A stretch of 30,851 nt of DNA, from assembly GCA_050246595.1 (NCBI GenBank), contig JBFWVT010000057.1, positions 1-30,851 of the forward strand, given 5' to 3'. Origin of the DNA: DATARH01 sp050246595. Lineage in GTDB: Bacteria; Pseudomonadota; Alphaproteobacteria; ATCC43930; CGMCC-115725. The notes beneath the pieces are model-generated. The model was given only the letters and a program-made list of their open reading frames with translations, had not been told where the DNA came from and did not search any database. Shown here piece after piece: positions 1 to 7,269 of this stretch (positions within the stretch are counted from its first letter, which is position 1; each line of letters starts with the position of its first letter). Made by a program: the position numbers and the translations under genes.

Positions 1-127
1 GTCATCACCGATGCATCACCTGCCGATTTTCGGGGGGTGACAGCGCGCCGGTGCCCAGGGCGGGGGAGGCGGCGTGCCCGCGGGGTGCCGGCTTGGGCCT
101 GGCCGCGCGCATCGGGGTGATCGAGAT

Positions 128-152
128 TGAACCGCCCCGGGATTTCCGGAGG
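128..152 (-). repeat. Terminal inverted repeat of an IS3-family element (remnant)
   Basis: The sequence beginning TGAACCGCCCCGGG and ending CCGGAGG has the form of the terminal repeat seen at the ends of several rhizobial IS3-family elements. It lies just beyond where the transposase homology ends, where the outer end of the element should be. I did not find a matching opposite end near 750-900, so the other end appears deleted or overwritten by the IS66 remnant. Assignment is from memory of the family, not from alignment. Confidence 0.5.
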
Positions 153-169
153 GGATTTTGTCTGAGGCC

Positions 170-745
170 TGCGCGGCGATACGGGTCATCTCAAGCTGGA
201 CATAGTAGGCGGCCTCGGCCTTGGCAGGAGGGGTGTTCCCGATCGGCTCGAAGAGGCGAGGTTTGTCGAACCGGCCGACCCATTCGAGGGTGGCGAACTC
301 GACCGCCTCAAGACTGCGCCAAGGGCCGCGCCGGTGGATCACCTCGGCTTTGTAGAGACCGTTGATGGTTGCGGCGAGGACGTTGTCCCAGCTGTCACCG
401 ACACTGCCGATCGAGGGCTCGATCCCCGCCTCGGCAAGCCGCTCGGTATTCTTGATCGAGACGTATTGCACACCGCGATCCCGATGGTGGACGAGGCCAC
501 CGCCTCGGACGGGCCGGCTCGTATAGGGCCTGCTCCAGCGCGTCCAGCACAAAGCCGGCGTGAGCCGTGCGGGAGACACGCCAGCCAGAGCCTGTCCTCG
601 GACGGGCAAAGCCCGACCCGCGGGATGCGCCTTGAAGGCGTCATGCCAAGGCGTCCTGCCAAGGCGTCAATGACAAAAGCGACATGGACGGAACCGGCCC
701 ACGTCGCGAGGTGGGTAAAGCTGGACACCCACAAGACGTTTGGAC
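170..745 (-). pseudogene. IS3-family transposase OrfB (DDE integrase type), broken
   Basis: The minus strand encodes recognisable pieces of an IS3-family OrfB: PNVLWVSSFTHLATW and VHVAFVIDA, then GWRVSRTAHAGFVLDALEQA in a second frame, then GGGLVHHRDRGVQYVS through NGLYKAEVIHRRGPWRS in a third. Two frameshifts therefore split the gene. Of the catalytic DDE triad, the first Asp (normally WVSDFTY) is Ser, the second Asp (HHRDRG) remains, and the Glu 36 residues later (normally DNALAE) is Ala, seen as DNVLAA. The reading frame also runs past the usual C-terminal end near AYYVQLE. The upstream half of OrfB and all of OrfA are missing. It cannot be active. Confidence 0.85.
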
Positions 746-861
746 GCGGCGCTTTGACCGAAAGCGGGGCGCTGTCCCCGTCTTGCGTGGGCTGCGGCGA
801 GCGGGTGATCCTGCCTTGTTCGGTCGAGACAGGGAGGCTGGTTTGCCAAGTAATTTGCCAA

Positions 862-1160
862 TTGATGGGCACAGTTTCCGGCGTGTTGAGGTTCTGACGG
901 GGGCGATGGCGGGCACGGTCGCGTTACGCCACGGGCTGCACCGTCATCAGCTTTACATGTGGCGTCGGGCGTTGCGGTCCGGCGCACTCGCCGGTTCCGG
1001 CGTTGCCCTGCCCGATTTTGTACCGATTGTTCGGAAAAATTGTGCTGCTTCCCGCACCGCGGCAATCGAAATCGCGATTGGCGGCGCCGTGCTGCGTGCC
1101 GATGCGCGCATCGACCTGGCGTTTCTCGGCAAGATTGTCCCCCTGTTGCAGGCGACATGA
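862..1160 (+). pseudogene. IS66-family TnpA remnant with internal deletion
   Basis: The frame reads RRVEVLTG, then jumps to ALRHGLHRHQLYMWRRALRSG, the helix-turn-helix region of IS66 TnpA. It ends with the typical TnpA tail (DFVPIV, then IEIAIGGAVLRADARIDLAFL). About 20-25 residues that normally sit between the first two pieces appear to be missing, which I infer from family memory. The frame stays open to the TGA at 1158-1160, and that stop overlaps the ATG of the tnpB remnant in the usual ATGA arrangement. IS66 TnpA is an accessory protein needed for transposition. The large TnpC transposase is not present here. Confidence 0.8.
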
Positions 1161-1460
1161 TTTCCGCCCTATCGGGGAGCCTGCCGGCGGGGCTTCGGTG
1201 CTGGTCGCCACGCGCCCGGTTGATCTCCGCCGCGGCGCCGACGGCTGGCGGCGACGGTGCAATCGATCCCGCAGCAGGACCCGGTCAGCGGCACGACTTT
1301 CGTGTTCCGCTCGAAGCGCGCCGATCGGGTGAAGCTGCTCGTCTATGATGGGACGGGCCTGGTGCTGATCTGAAAGCGGCTGGGGGAATACGTTCAAGTG
1401 GCCACCGGTCGGCGACAGGGTAATGCGGCCATCCGGGGCTCAGTTGGCCGGTAGTGGCTC
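1157..1460 (+). pseudogene. IS66-family TnpB (Orf2) remnant, frameshifted
   Basis: TnpB of IS66 is an accessory protein of unknown mechanism, and its pattern is clear here. PIGEPAGGASVLVATRPVDL followed by RRGADG is in one frame. A one-base loss near 1244 moves the continuation (LAATVQSIPQQDPVSGTTF, then VFRSKRADRVKLL) to another frame. A TGA at 1371-1373 replaces the Tyr or Trp codon expected before KRL, and a further shift restores FKWPPVGDRVMRPSGAQLAG near 1395-1455. Three lesions in about 300 bases mean an old, neutral relic. It abuts the first 25-bp direct repeat at 1451. Confidence 0.8.
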
Positions 1461-1628
1461 GGTTTGAATGCAACAGGCGGACTGTCATTCCGGGACCGGC
1501 CCGAGCGCCTGCCCCGGACTTGATCCGAGGACAGCTTCCGGGCGGAGCCCGGAGTGACAGTACCCATCCGTCATAGTCAGACTGAGACACGACCGGGAGT
1601 CGGGTAGTGCCTCGGTTTGAATGCAACA
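1451..1628. repeat. Pair of 25-bp direct repeats, 153 bp apart
   Basis: Positions 1451-1475 and 1604-1628 are identical except for one base (GTAGTGGCTC versus GTAGTGCCTC, followed in both by GGTTTGAATGCAACA). Each copy is followed within about 10-15 bases by GTCATTCCGGGA, the head of a palindromic repeat. The unit therefore looks like a short leader plus palindrome duplicated in tandem rather than an IS target-site duplication, which would be far shorter. Confidence 0.8.
1482..1560. repeat. Palindromic intergenic repeat (about 80 bp)
   Basis: The ends CTGTCATTCCGGG (1482-1494) and CCCGGAGTGACAG (1548-1560) are reverse complements but for one base, and the interior contains further GC-rich pairing. 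The form matches the GTCATTCCGGG palindromes that are scattered through many alphaproteobacterial genomes. Its role is unknown; such repeats can fold in RNA and may mark transcript ends. Confidence 0.75.
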
Positions 1629-1637
1629 AGCATTACC

Positions 1638-1689
1638 GTCATTCCGGGACGGCCCGAAGGGCCGGGCCCGCAATCCATGAACACCGGTT
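1638..1689. repeat. Second GTCATTCCGGG-type repeat with internal hairpin
   Basis: It begins with the same GTCATTCCGGGA as the upstream palindrome and contains a perfect hairpin, CGGCCC-GAA-GGGCCG, at 1650-1664. It then runs through GCAATCCATGAACACC, typical of this alphaproteobacterial repeat class. Unlike the first copy, the long outer arms do not close well. Confidence 0.65.
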
Positions 1690-1722
1690 TTTCCGAGTAT
1701 TCGGGGCCTGTGTTCATCGATT

Positions 1723-1857
1723 ACCGAGCGGGTCCGCGATGAACTGGCGCGAGGGACCGGCATTATCAAAACCGCGAAGCTGCTTGGGGTTGGGGTTGGC
1801 ACCGTTCAGCGGATCAAACAGGAAACGACGGGCGCCAACTCGGGGGAACGGCAATGA
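1723..1857 (+). pseudogene. Site-specific recombinase (resolvase-type) C-terminal fragment
   Basis: The frame reads TERVRDELARGTGIIKTAKL followed by LGVGVGTVQRIKQE and ends at TGA 1855-1857. This resembles the C-terminal helix-turn-helix of serine recombinases of the resolvase/invertase group, where an Arg-rich helix leads into a GVGxGTVQRI recognition helix. No catalytic domain is present upstream, because the preceding bases are palindromic repeat sequence. I take it as a scrap of a mobile element rather than a functional small protein. Identification rests on about 35 residues. Confidence 0.6.
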
Positions 1858-2038
1858 GTCACCAAACCGGGCTGATCGTCTGGCTGACTGCCGTGCTGGT
1901 CAAAGGGGCCATGATGGTAATGATGTTACTGCATTGGTGGCCAAGGTGCCACGCAGCGACGCAATCTGTACCGGGAAGGTGTATCAGGCGGTACATTCCC
2001 TTTGCGGTTTTATTAATATTATCAATGGCTTAGACGGA

Positions 2039-2112
2039 TGGCTGGGGGACTAGGATTCGAACCTAGACTGGCGGAGTCAGAGTCCGCTGTCCTACCGTTA
2101 GACGATCCCCCA
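2039..2112 (-). tRNA. tRNA-Gln, anticodon CTG
   Basis: The reverse complement folds as a complete 74-nt tRNA. The acceptor stem is TGGGGGA/TCCCCCA with the U1-A72 pair typical of glutaminyl tRNAs. The anticodon stem is GCGGA/TCCGC around loop CTCTGAC, giving anticodon CTG, which reads CAG. The T loop is TTCGAAT, and the 3' CCA is encoded. It lies at the edge of the mobile-element remnants, a common position for integrated DNA, but I see no duplicated tRNA end. Confidence 0.95.
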
Positions 2113-2345
2113 CCGGCATGATGCGGGTCGGCGGCCTGGAGGCAGCCCGCCCCGCCGGGGTCGGTGCGACTTGTATCATACACGATCGGGATTGGATATA
2201 GCGCCGTGTCGTCAAGCCCTCTGCAGCCTCGTCCGCGGTCAGCGCCGTTGTCCTTTCGAACCGGCGCTCCCACCTCTGCGGCATTCGCCGGGCCGGGCCG
2301 ATAGTGGCCGCACCGCGAGCCTTATCGATTGGCACAGATACGCAC

Positions 2346-3602
2346 ATGACAACCCAAGCGGCGGGCATAAAGGAGAACAGCGGCAGCGGAGGCGACAGTC
2401 CGGCCTCGGATGATCCGGCGATGCGGCCGCAAATCACGCTGCTCCCAGGAGCGCAGCGCCGTGCCGAAGCCGGCCACCCCTGGATCTATTCGAACGAGAT
2501 CGCGATCGATGCGGAGGCCAAGGCGCTGCCGCCCGGAGCACTCGTGACGCTACGCCGCGCCGACGAGCGGCCGTTCGGGGTGGCGCTGTTCAACTCGCAT
2601 GCGCTGATTGCCGCGCGGCTGCTCGATCGCGACCCCGGCCGGACGATCGCAACCCGGTTTTTTTCGCGGCGCATCGAGCGGGCCCTGCGGATACGCGAGC
2701 GGCTTTATCCGGCGCCCTATTACCGCCTGGTGCACGCCGAGGCGGACGGTCTCCCCGGCCTTGTCATCGACCGGTTCGGGGCGGTGCTGGTCGTCCAGAC
2801 CAATGCCGCCGGGATGGAGCGGCTGCTGCCGCTCGTGACCGAGGCGCTATGTACGATGCTGTCGCCCGCTTCCATCGTGCTGCGTAATGACAGCCCGGCG
2901 CGGAGCCAGGAAGGACTACCGCTCTACAGCCGGGTGACGCAAGGCGCGATCGATGGCCCGGTGGCGCTCGACGAGAATGGGATCAGGTTTCAGGCCGATG
3001 TGGTCGGCGGCCAGAAGACCGGCTGGTTCTACGACCAGCGCGACAACCGCGACTTTGTCGCCGCGCTCGCCGGCGGCGCGCGGGTGCTCGATCTGTACTG
3101 CTACGGCGGCGGGTTTGCCGTAACCGCGGCCGTGCGCGGCGCCGAATCGGTGCTCGGCATCGATCGTTCCGAGGCGGCGCTGACGCTCGCCGAAGGGTCG
3201 GCGCGGCTGAACGGCGTTGCCGGACGCTGCGCGTTCCGCCGCGGCGACGTGTTCGCCGAGGCCGCTTTGCTGGCCGGGTCCGGCGAGCGGTTCGACATCG
3301 TCGTCGTCGATCCGCCGCCTTTCGCGCGCGCAAAACGCGACGTGCCGGCGGCGCTGCGTGGATACCGCAAGCTGGCGCGGCTCGCCGCGCAACTGACCGC
3401 GCCGGGCGGGTTTTTGTTTATTGCGTCATGCTCGTACAATGTCGGCGCCGCCGAGTTCGCCGACTCCGTGCGGCGCGGTCTCGCCGATGCCGGGCGCGGC
3501 GCCCGCATCCTGCGCAACAGCGGCGCCGGTCCCGACCATCCGATCCACCCCTCCCTGCCCGAGACCGGATATCTGAAGGCGCTGACCCTGGCGCTGGATT
3601 AG
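2346..3602 (+). CDS. rlmI: Class I SAM-dependent rRNA methyltransferase, RlmI/YccW family
   Basis: The protein (about 418 residues) is the PUA plus methyltransferase type that makes 5-methylcytosine in 23S rRNA (RlmI) or closely related marks. The PUA-like N-terminus carries GHPWIYSNEI. The central EEHEE-type region includes HAEADGLPGLVIDRFG. The SAM-binding motif I is VLDLYCYGGGFAVTA, the catalytic-pocket motif is VVVDPPPFARAK, and FIASCSYNV follows. The start is uncertain: ATG codons at 2304, 2346 and 2421 share the frame, and none has a strong ribosome site. Only the part from 2421 (MRPQITLLPGA) aligns with the family as I remember it, so the first 25 residues may not be translated. It converges with the FemAB-like gene across a palindromic repeat. 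Exact target base is not provable here. Confidence 0.85.
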   Translation: MTTQAAGIKENSGSGGDSPASDDPAMRPQITLLPGAQRRAEAGHPWIYSNEIAIDAEAKALPPGALVTLRRADERPFGVALFNSHALIAARLLDRDPGRTIATRFFSRRIERALRIRERLYPAPYYRLVHAEADGLPGLVIDRFGAVLVVQTNAAGMERLLPLVTEALCTMLSPASIVLRNDSPARSQEGLPLYSRVTQGAIDGPVALDENGIRFQADVVGGQKTGWFYDQRDNRDFVAALAGGARVLDLYCYGGGFAVTAAVRGAESVLGIDRSEAALTLAEGSARLNGVAGRCAFRRGDVFAEAALLAGSGERFDIVVVDPPPFARAKRDVPAALRGYRKLARLAAQLTAPGGFLFIASCSYNVGAAEFADSVRRGLADAGRGARILRNSGAGPDHPIHPSLPETGYLKALTLALD

Positions 3603-3639
3603 GTCATGCCGGCTTCGGCGGCACAGACCGAGGGCTCAT

Positions 3640-3714
3640 CGAGATTGCTTCGCTGCGCTCGCAATGACAGCGACAATTGTCATTGCGAGGAGCGGAGGCG
3701 ACAAAGCAATCTCG
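3640..3714. repeat. Long imperfect inverted repeat between convergent genes
   Basis: CGAGATTGCTTCGCTGCGCT and CGCAATGACA on the left are answered by TGTCATTGCGAGG, then GGAGGCGACAAAGCAATCTCG on the right, with a short spacer around 3670-3678. The two arms pair almost fully except for a few inserted bases. This AGATTGCTTCGC/GTCATTGCGAG palindrome is a common interspersed repeat in proteobacteria. Its position between the 3' ends of two convergent genes suggests it also acts as a bidirectional transcript end. Confidence 0.85.
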
Positions 3715-3779
3715 TCGGCATCAATAACCATCCTCGTAAGAATCAGTAAACGGAGGCAGGCCCGCTCCGGCGGAAGCCG

Positions 3780-4967
3780 CTATTCTTCCGGTTCCGGGTC
3801 CGCGTGGCGAAAGGGAGAAAATTCGGCGAGCTGCTCGATCTTGTGCTCGACCATCTGGCGCTCGCGATCAAGAAATGCGGCGACGGCGCGGCGGAAGCCC
3901 GGATCAGGGAGCCAGTGCGCGCTGTAGGTCGGCACCGGCAGATAACCGCGCTGCAATTTGTGCGGCCCCTGGGCCCCGGCCTCGACCCGTTTCAGCCCGC
4001 GGGCGATCGCGAACTCGATCGCACGATAGTAACAGCATTCGAAATGCAGAAAGCGGTATTCGCGGTGCGCGCCCCAGTTGCGGCCGTAGATCGTGTCGCG
4101 TCCGAGAATGTTGAACGCGCCGGCGATGTAATCCTTGCCGCGCCGCGCCATGAACAACACGATCTTGTCGGGCATCCGCTCGCCGAGCATCGAGAAAAAC
4201 CGTCTTGTCAGATAGGACGACCCCCATTTGCGGTCAGTCGTGCCGAGATAGAGACGATAGAACGCGTCCCAGGCGCGCTCGGTCAGGTCGGAGCCGGTCA
4301 GCGTGTCGATCTCGATGCCGCCGGCCAGCGCCTCGCGACGCTCCTTTTTGACCGCCTTGCGCTTTCTTGAATTGAGCGCGGCGAGATAGTCGCCGAAATC
4401 GCGATAGCCGTCATTCGCCCAATGAAATTGCTGGCCGATCCGCGGCAGGAACCCGGCCTGCCCGAATGCCTCGAAATCCTCTGGCTCCGGGAAATTGACG
4501 TGCAGCGACGACAGTTTCCTCTGGCGCGCCAGCTCGACCATACCGGCGACGAGATGCACGCGCGTCTCGGAAGGCGCATCCGCCGCCACCAGCAGCCGCG
4601 GCCCCGGCACCGGCGTGAACGGCACCGCGCAGAGCAGTTTCGGGTAATAGCGCCCGCCGGCGCGCTCATACGCGTCGGCCCAGCCCCAGTCGAACACATA
4701 CTCGCCGTAGGAATGACTCTTCAGATACATCGGCACGACGCCGACAATCCGTCCGCCGGGTCCGGCCAGCACCAGATGCTGCGGCGCCCAGCCGGCGCGC
4801 GCCGTCGCCGAGCCGCTCTGTTCCAGAATGTCGAGAAAAGCATGCGACACGGTAGGGTTGATCTCGCCGGCACAGGCATCCCATTCCGCTGCCGGGATCT
4901 CGCGGATCGCGCCATGCACGGTCGCGGAAATCGTTTCGGCCCCGTCGTTCGCCGCCACTTTGGTCAC
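3780..4967 (-). CDS. FemAB-like/GNAT-fold protein, DUF482 family (peptidogalycan biosynthesis type)
   Basis: A protein of 395 residues with the features of the DUF482 (COG3146) family, whose members have a FemAB-like acyl-CoA N-acyltransferase fold. Hallmarks are the N-terminal segment around GVVPMYLKSHSYGEYVFDWG, the central FHWANDGYRDFGDYLAALNS, the basic RKRKAVKKERRE stretch, and the C-terminal FECCYYRAIEFAI and EAGAQGPHKLQRGYLP motifs. The biochemical role of the family is not established. FemAB relatives transfer amino acids onto peptidoglycan, so a cell-wall role is only an inference. I chose the GTG at 4967 because it falls 17 bases after the RidA stop and follows a G-rich site; a longer frame to 5081 would overlap RidA. 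It follows the RidA gene in the same direction and is probably co-transcribed. Confidence 0.85.
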   Translation of the reverse strand: MTKVAANDGAETISATVHGAIREIPAAEWDACAGEINPTVSHAFLDILEQSGSATARAGWAPQHLVLAGPGGRIVGVVPMYLKSHSYGEYVFDWGWADAYERAGGRYYPKLLCAVPFTPVPGPRLLVAADAPSETRVHLVAGMVELARQRKLSSLHVNFPEPEDFEAFGQAGFLPRIGQQFHWANDGYRDFGDYLAALNSRKRKAVKKERREALAGGIEIDTLTGSDLTERAWDAFYRLYLGTTDRKWGSSYLTRRFFSMLGERMPDKIVLFMARRGKDYIAGAFNILGRDTIYGRNWGAHREYRFLHFECCYYRAIEFAIARGLKRVEAGAQGPHKLQRGYLPVPTYSAHWLPDPGFRRAVAAFLDRERQMVEHKIEQLAEFSPFRHADPEPEE

Positions 4968-4983
4968 CGCCGCGCCCCGCCCG

Positions 4984-5451
4984 TCAGCGAATCTCGAAAA
5001 CGGCTTCAACCTCGACCGCCACCCCGCCCGGCAGCGATGCAACCCCGACCGCCGCGCGCGCATGGCGTCCGGGATCGCCAAAGATCTCGACCATCAGATC
5101 GGACGCGCCATTGACGATTTGCGGCATATCCGTGAACTCCGGGGTGCAATTGACAAAACCCCTCAACTGCAAACAGCGGCTGACGCGGTCGAGATCGCCG
5201 CCGCAGGCCGTGCGCAAATGCGTCAGGATGTTGAGCGCGCATAACCGCGCCGCATCGCGGCCTTCCTTGATACTGATCCCGGCACCGAGCTTGCCGACAT
5301 GGCGGCGCTCGCCGTTCCACTGGCTGATCTGCCCGGCGATAAAGACGAGATGGCCAGCCGCGGCAAAGGGGACATAATTGGCCATCGGTGCGGTCGGTTC
5401 CGGCAATTCGATCCCGAGTTCGCCGAGCCGCGTCTCGATCTTTCCGCTCAT
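4984..5451 (-). CDS. RidA/YjgF/UK114-family protein
   Basis: A 155-residue protein of the YjgF/YER057c/UK114 superfamily. The sequence shows the family core: NYVPFAAAGHLVFIAGQISQ in the first strand region, GRDAARLCALNILTHLRTAC in the helix, LRGFVNCTPEFTDMPQIVNG, and the GRHARAAVGVASLP segment whose Arg corresponds to the substrate-binding Arg in RidA. RidA hydrolyses reactive enamine/imine intermediates from PLP enzymes. The longer form and GHLVFIAGQIS motif suggest the YjgF-like subgroup of about 150 residues rather than canonical RidA (about 128), so the substrate is unknown. ATG 5451 is preceded by GGGAG at a good distance. Separated by only 17 bases from the FemAB-like gene. Confidence 0.88.
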   Translation of the reverse strand: MSGKIETRLGELGIELPEPTAPMANYVPFAAAGHLVFIAGQISQWNGERRHVGKLGAGISIKEGRDAARLCALNILTHLRTACGGDLDRVSRCLQLRGFVNCTPEFTDMPQIVNGASDLMVEIFGDPGRHARAAVGVASLPGGVAVEVEAVFEIR

Positions 5452-5640
5452 CGCCGCTGTCTCCCGCTCTGGCGTCGCCGCGTACCTGTGCCGCCGATCC
5501 GGCCGGGGTAACCGGATCGAGCCCGGCAATAACAAAACGGTTCTTACCCGTGAAGGATAGGCGCTGCGCCGCGACTGTCCAGCGTCGTGCGCTGCCGGCC
5601 CTCCAAATCCGAGCGGATCTCGCCGGCACGGTGCCGATCT

Positions 5641-5692
5641 GCTCTCCGGGGCTGCTCTCCGGGGCTGCTCTCCGGGGCTGCTCTCCGGGGCT
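5641..5692. repeat. 13-bp tandem repeat, four copies
   Basis: GCTCTCCGGGGCT is repeated four times head to tail without variation, then decays into ACTCTCCCGC. On the minus strand the unit reads AGCCCCGGAGAGC, and the tatC stop codon lies inside the edge of the last copy (5691-5693). The array sits in the tatC-RidA gap. A 13-bp unit would shift frame if it expanded inside a gene, so its location just past the stop is the tolerated place. Confidence 0.95.
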
Positions 5693-6524
5693 ACTCTCCC
5701 GCAGCCGGTTTGCCGGTTCCGGCCAGCTCGGCATCAAGCTCGGCTTCGCGCTTGGCGCGTGCCTTCTCGACAAAGCGGGCCGAGACGATCGACGCCTCGT
5801 ACAGAAGGATCAAGGGCACCGCGAGGCTGATCTGGCTGATCACGTCGGGGGGCGTGATGATTGCGGCGATCACAAACATGATGACGATCGCGTAGCGCCG
5901 TTTCGAGGCCAGACCGGCAGCCGTCACGAGACCGGCCCGCGCCATCAATGTCAGCAGGACCGGCAGCTGGAACGACGCTCCAAAGGCGAAGATCAGCGCC
6001 ATCACCAGCGAGAGATACTCGTTGACCTTGGGTTCGGAGACGATCGGCAGCGAACCGTCGGTGCCGGGTGTTTCGAAACTCAGCAGGAAACGGAAGGCGA
6101 GCGGAATGACACCGTAATAGGCGAGCGCCGCACCCGCTATGAACAAGGCCGGTGTCGCGCAAAGATAGGGCAGAAATGCCCGCCTTTCGTTCTTGTAGAG
6201 ACCGGGCGCGACAAACTTCCAGACCTGCATCGCGATGATCGGGAAGGACAGGCAGATCGCCGCCCAGAACGAGACCTTTATGTAGGTGAAAAAGGCTTCG
6301 GTGAGATCGGTGAAGATCATCCGGCGTCCGGGTTCGCCGGCGTAAATGTTGGCCAGCGGCTGCGCCAGAAACCGATAGATGTACTCGCTGAACTGATAGC
6401 AGACAACAAACGCGACGATCACCGAACCGGCCGCCCACATCAGCCGGTTGCGCAGCTCGATCAGGTGATCGATCAGCGGCATCCGGCCGGCTTCGAGCTC
6501 GTCCGCTTCGTTGTCGTCGGCCAT
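5691..6524 (-). CDS. tatC: Sec-independent protein translocase subunit TatC
   Basis: TatC is the polytopic receptor for twin-arginine signal peptides in the inner membrane. The 277-residue protein opens with MPLIDHLIELRNRLMWAAGS, the conserved cytosolic N-terminal motif. Hydrophobic segments follow at about residues 33-55, 84-104, 119-145, 163-185, 205-222 and 224-245, giving the usual six helices. The region FAFGASFQLPVLLTLMARAG matches the fifth helix; Gln stands where E. coli has Glu170, a common alphaproteobacterial form. The tail is short and charged. It starts 8 bases after the tatB stop, so the two are one transcript. The stop runs into a 13-bp tandem repeat. Confidence 0.96.
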   Translation of the reverse strand: MADDNEADELEAGRMPLIDHLIELRNRLMWAAGSVIVAFVVCYQFSEYIYRFLAQPLANIYAGEPGRRMIFTDLTEAFFTYIKVSFWAAICLSFPIIAMQVWKFVAPGLYKNERRAFLPYLCATPALFIAGAALAYYGVIPLAFRFLLSFETPGTDGSLPIVSEPKVNEYLSLVMALIFAFGASFQLPVLLTLMARAGLVTAAGLASKRRYAIVIMFVIAAIITPPDVISQISLAVPLILLYEASIVSARFVEKARAKREAELDAELAGTGKPAAGE

Positions 6525-6532
6525 GCGCGACC

Positions 6533-7000
6533 TTACGCCTTCGACACCGCGAACTCGTCCGGCTTTCCGCCCGGCCGTTCGGTTGCGCCGTTCGCCGCTC
6601 CCGGTTCATCAAACCCGATCATCTCGGGCGGGGGAGTCGCAACCGGCGAACCCTCCGCGGCAGGTGCGGACGCGGGCCTTCCCCCGGTCTCGTCGAAGTA
6701 ATCCGGCACCGACGGAAGCTTGACGCTCTCCGCCAGCTCGCCGGTCGGGTCCACCGTCTTGCGGAACTCGTTTTCGAGATCGAACTCGGTCGCCTTCTTC
6801 AAATCCTTGCGCACCTCGTCGAGTTCGGCCTCGCGGATCATCTGCTCGACGCTGCCCTGGAACTCGCGCGACAGACCGCGCGCCTTGCGGACCCAGTAGC
6901 CGGCGGTGCGCAAGGCGTTCGGCAGCTCCTTCGGACCGATGACGACCAGCGCAACGGCTCCGATCACCAGTATTTCCGACCAGCCGAGATCAAAAAACAT
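6533..7000 (-). CDS. tatB: Sec-independent protein translocase subunit TatB
   Basis: TatB binds TatC and forms the signal-peptide receptor complex. The start MFFDLGWSEILVIGAVALVV followed by IGPKELPNALRTAG is the hallmark of the family: a single N-terminal membrane helix (about 6-22), a Gly-Pro hinge, then an amphipathic helix. TatB rather than TatA is indicated by the length (155 residues), the DLGWSE start, the acidic charged region, and the Pro/Ala-rich tail. I prefer ATG 7000 over one 27 bases upstream because the family begins with MFD(I/L)GW. The gene that usually precedes it, tatA, is not in the 270 bases upstream nor elsewhere in this window. Confidence 0.95.
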   Translation of the reverse strand: MFFDLGWSEILVIGAVALVVIGPKELPNALRTAGYWVRKARGLSREFQGSVEQMIREAELDEVRKDLKKATEFDLENEFRKTVDPTGELAESVKLPSVPDYFDETGGRPASAPAAEGSPVATPPPEMIGFDEPGAANGATERPGGKPDEFAVSKA

Positions 7001-7269
7001 GGCGGCTCGGTCTGCGGCAGCCGCCACCGCGGAGGGCGGCGGCTTGGAACGGAAAACAATTTGTCATCAGCCTATACACCGGCGGATGGTCTCAGAAAGC
7101 CGGCAGGCCGGCAATCGCCGACGCTGTTCCGGGCTGTGCGGCACGGATAGCAACCCGCCTTGCCGCGAAATATGGCGATGCGAGCGCGACCTGTCAGCCT
7201 GTGTGCAAACTCCCGCAGGGGTCATAAGCGCATTCCGGGTCGGCCGGCTCGCCCGGCCCGGAACAACCG

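Noticed and set aside
1858..2038. Lower-GC stretch before tRNA-Gln as a possible gene
   Set aside because: Only short frames without ribosome sites; the AT-rich part (TTTTATTAATATTATC) looks like spacer.
5500..5545. Reverse-strand peptide VIAGLDPVTPAG as a coding gene
   Set aside because: VIAGLDP translations come from a widespread non-coding repeat in this class, here in the RidA upstream region.
5388..6701. Very long plus-strand open frame (437 codons) across tatC and tatB
   Set aside because: It is antisense to two well-recognised genes and its length comes from high GC. It has no family resemblance.
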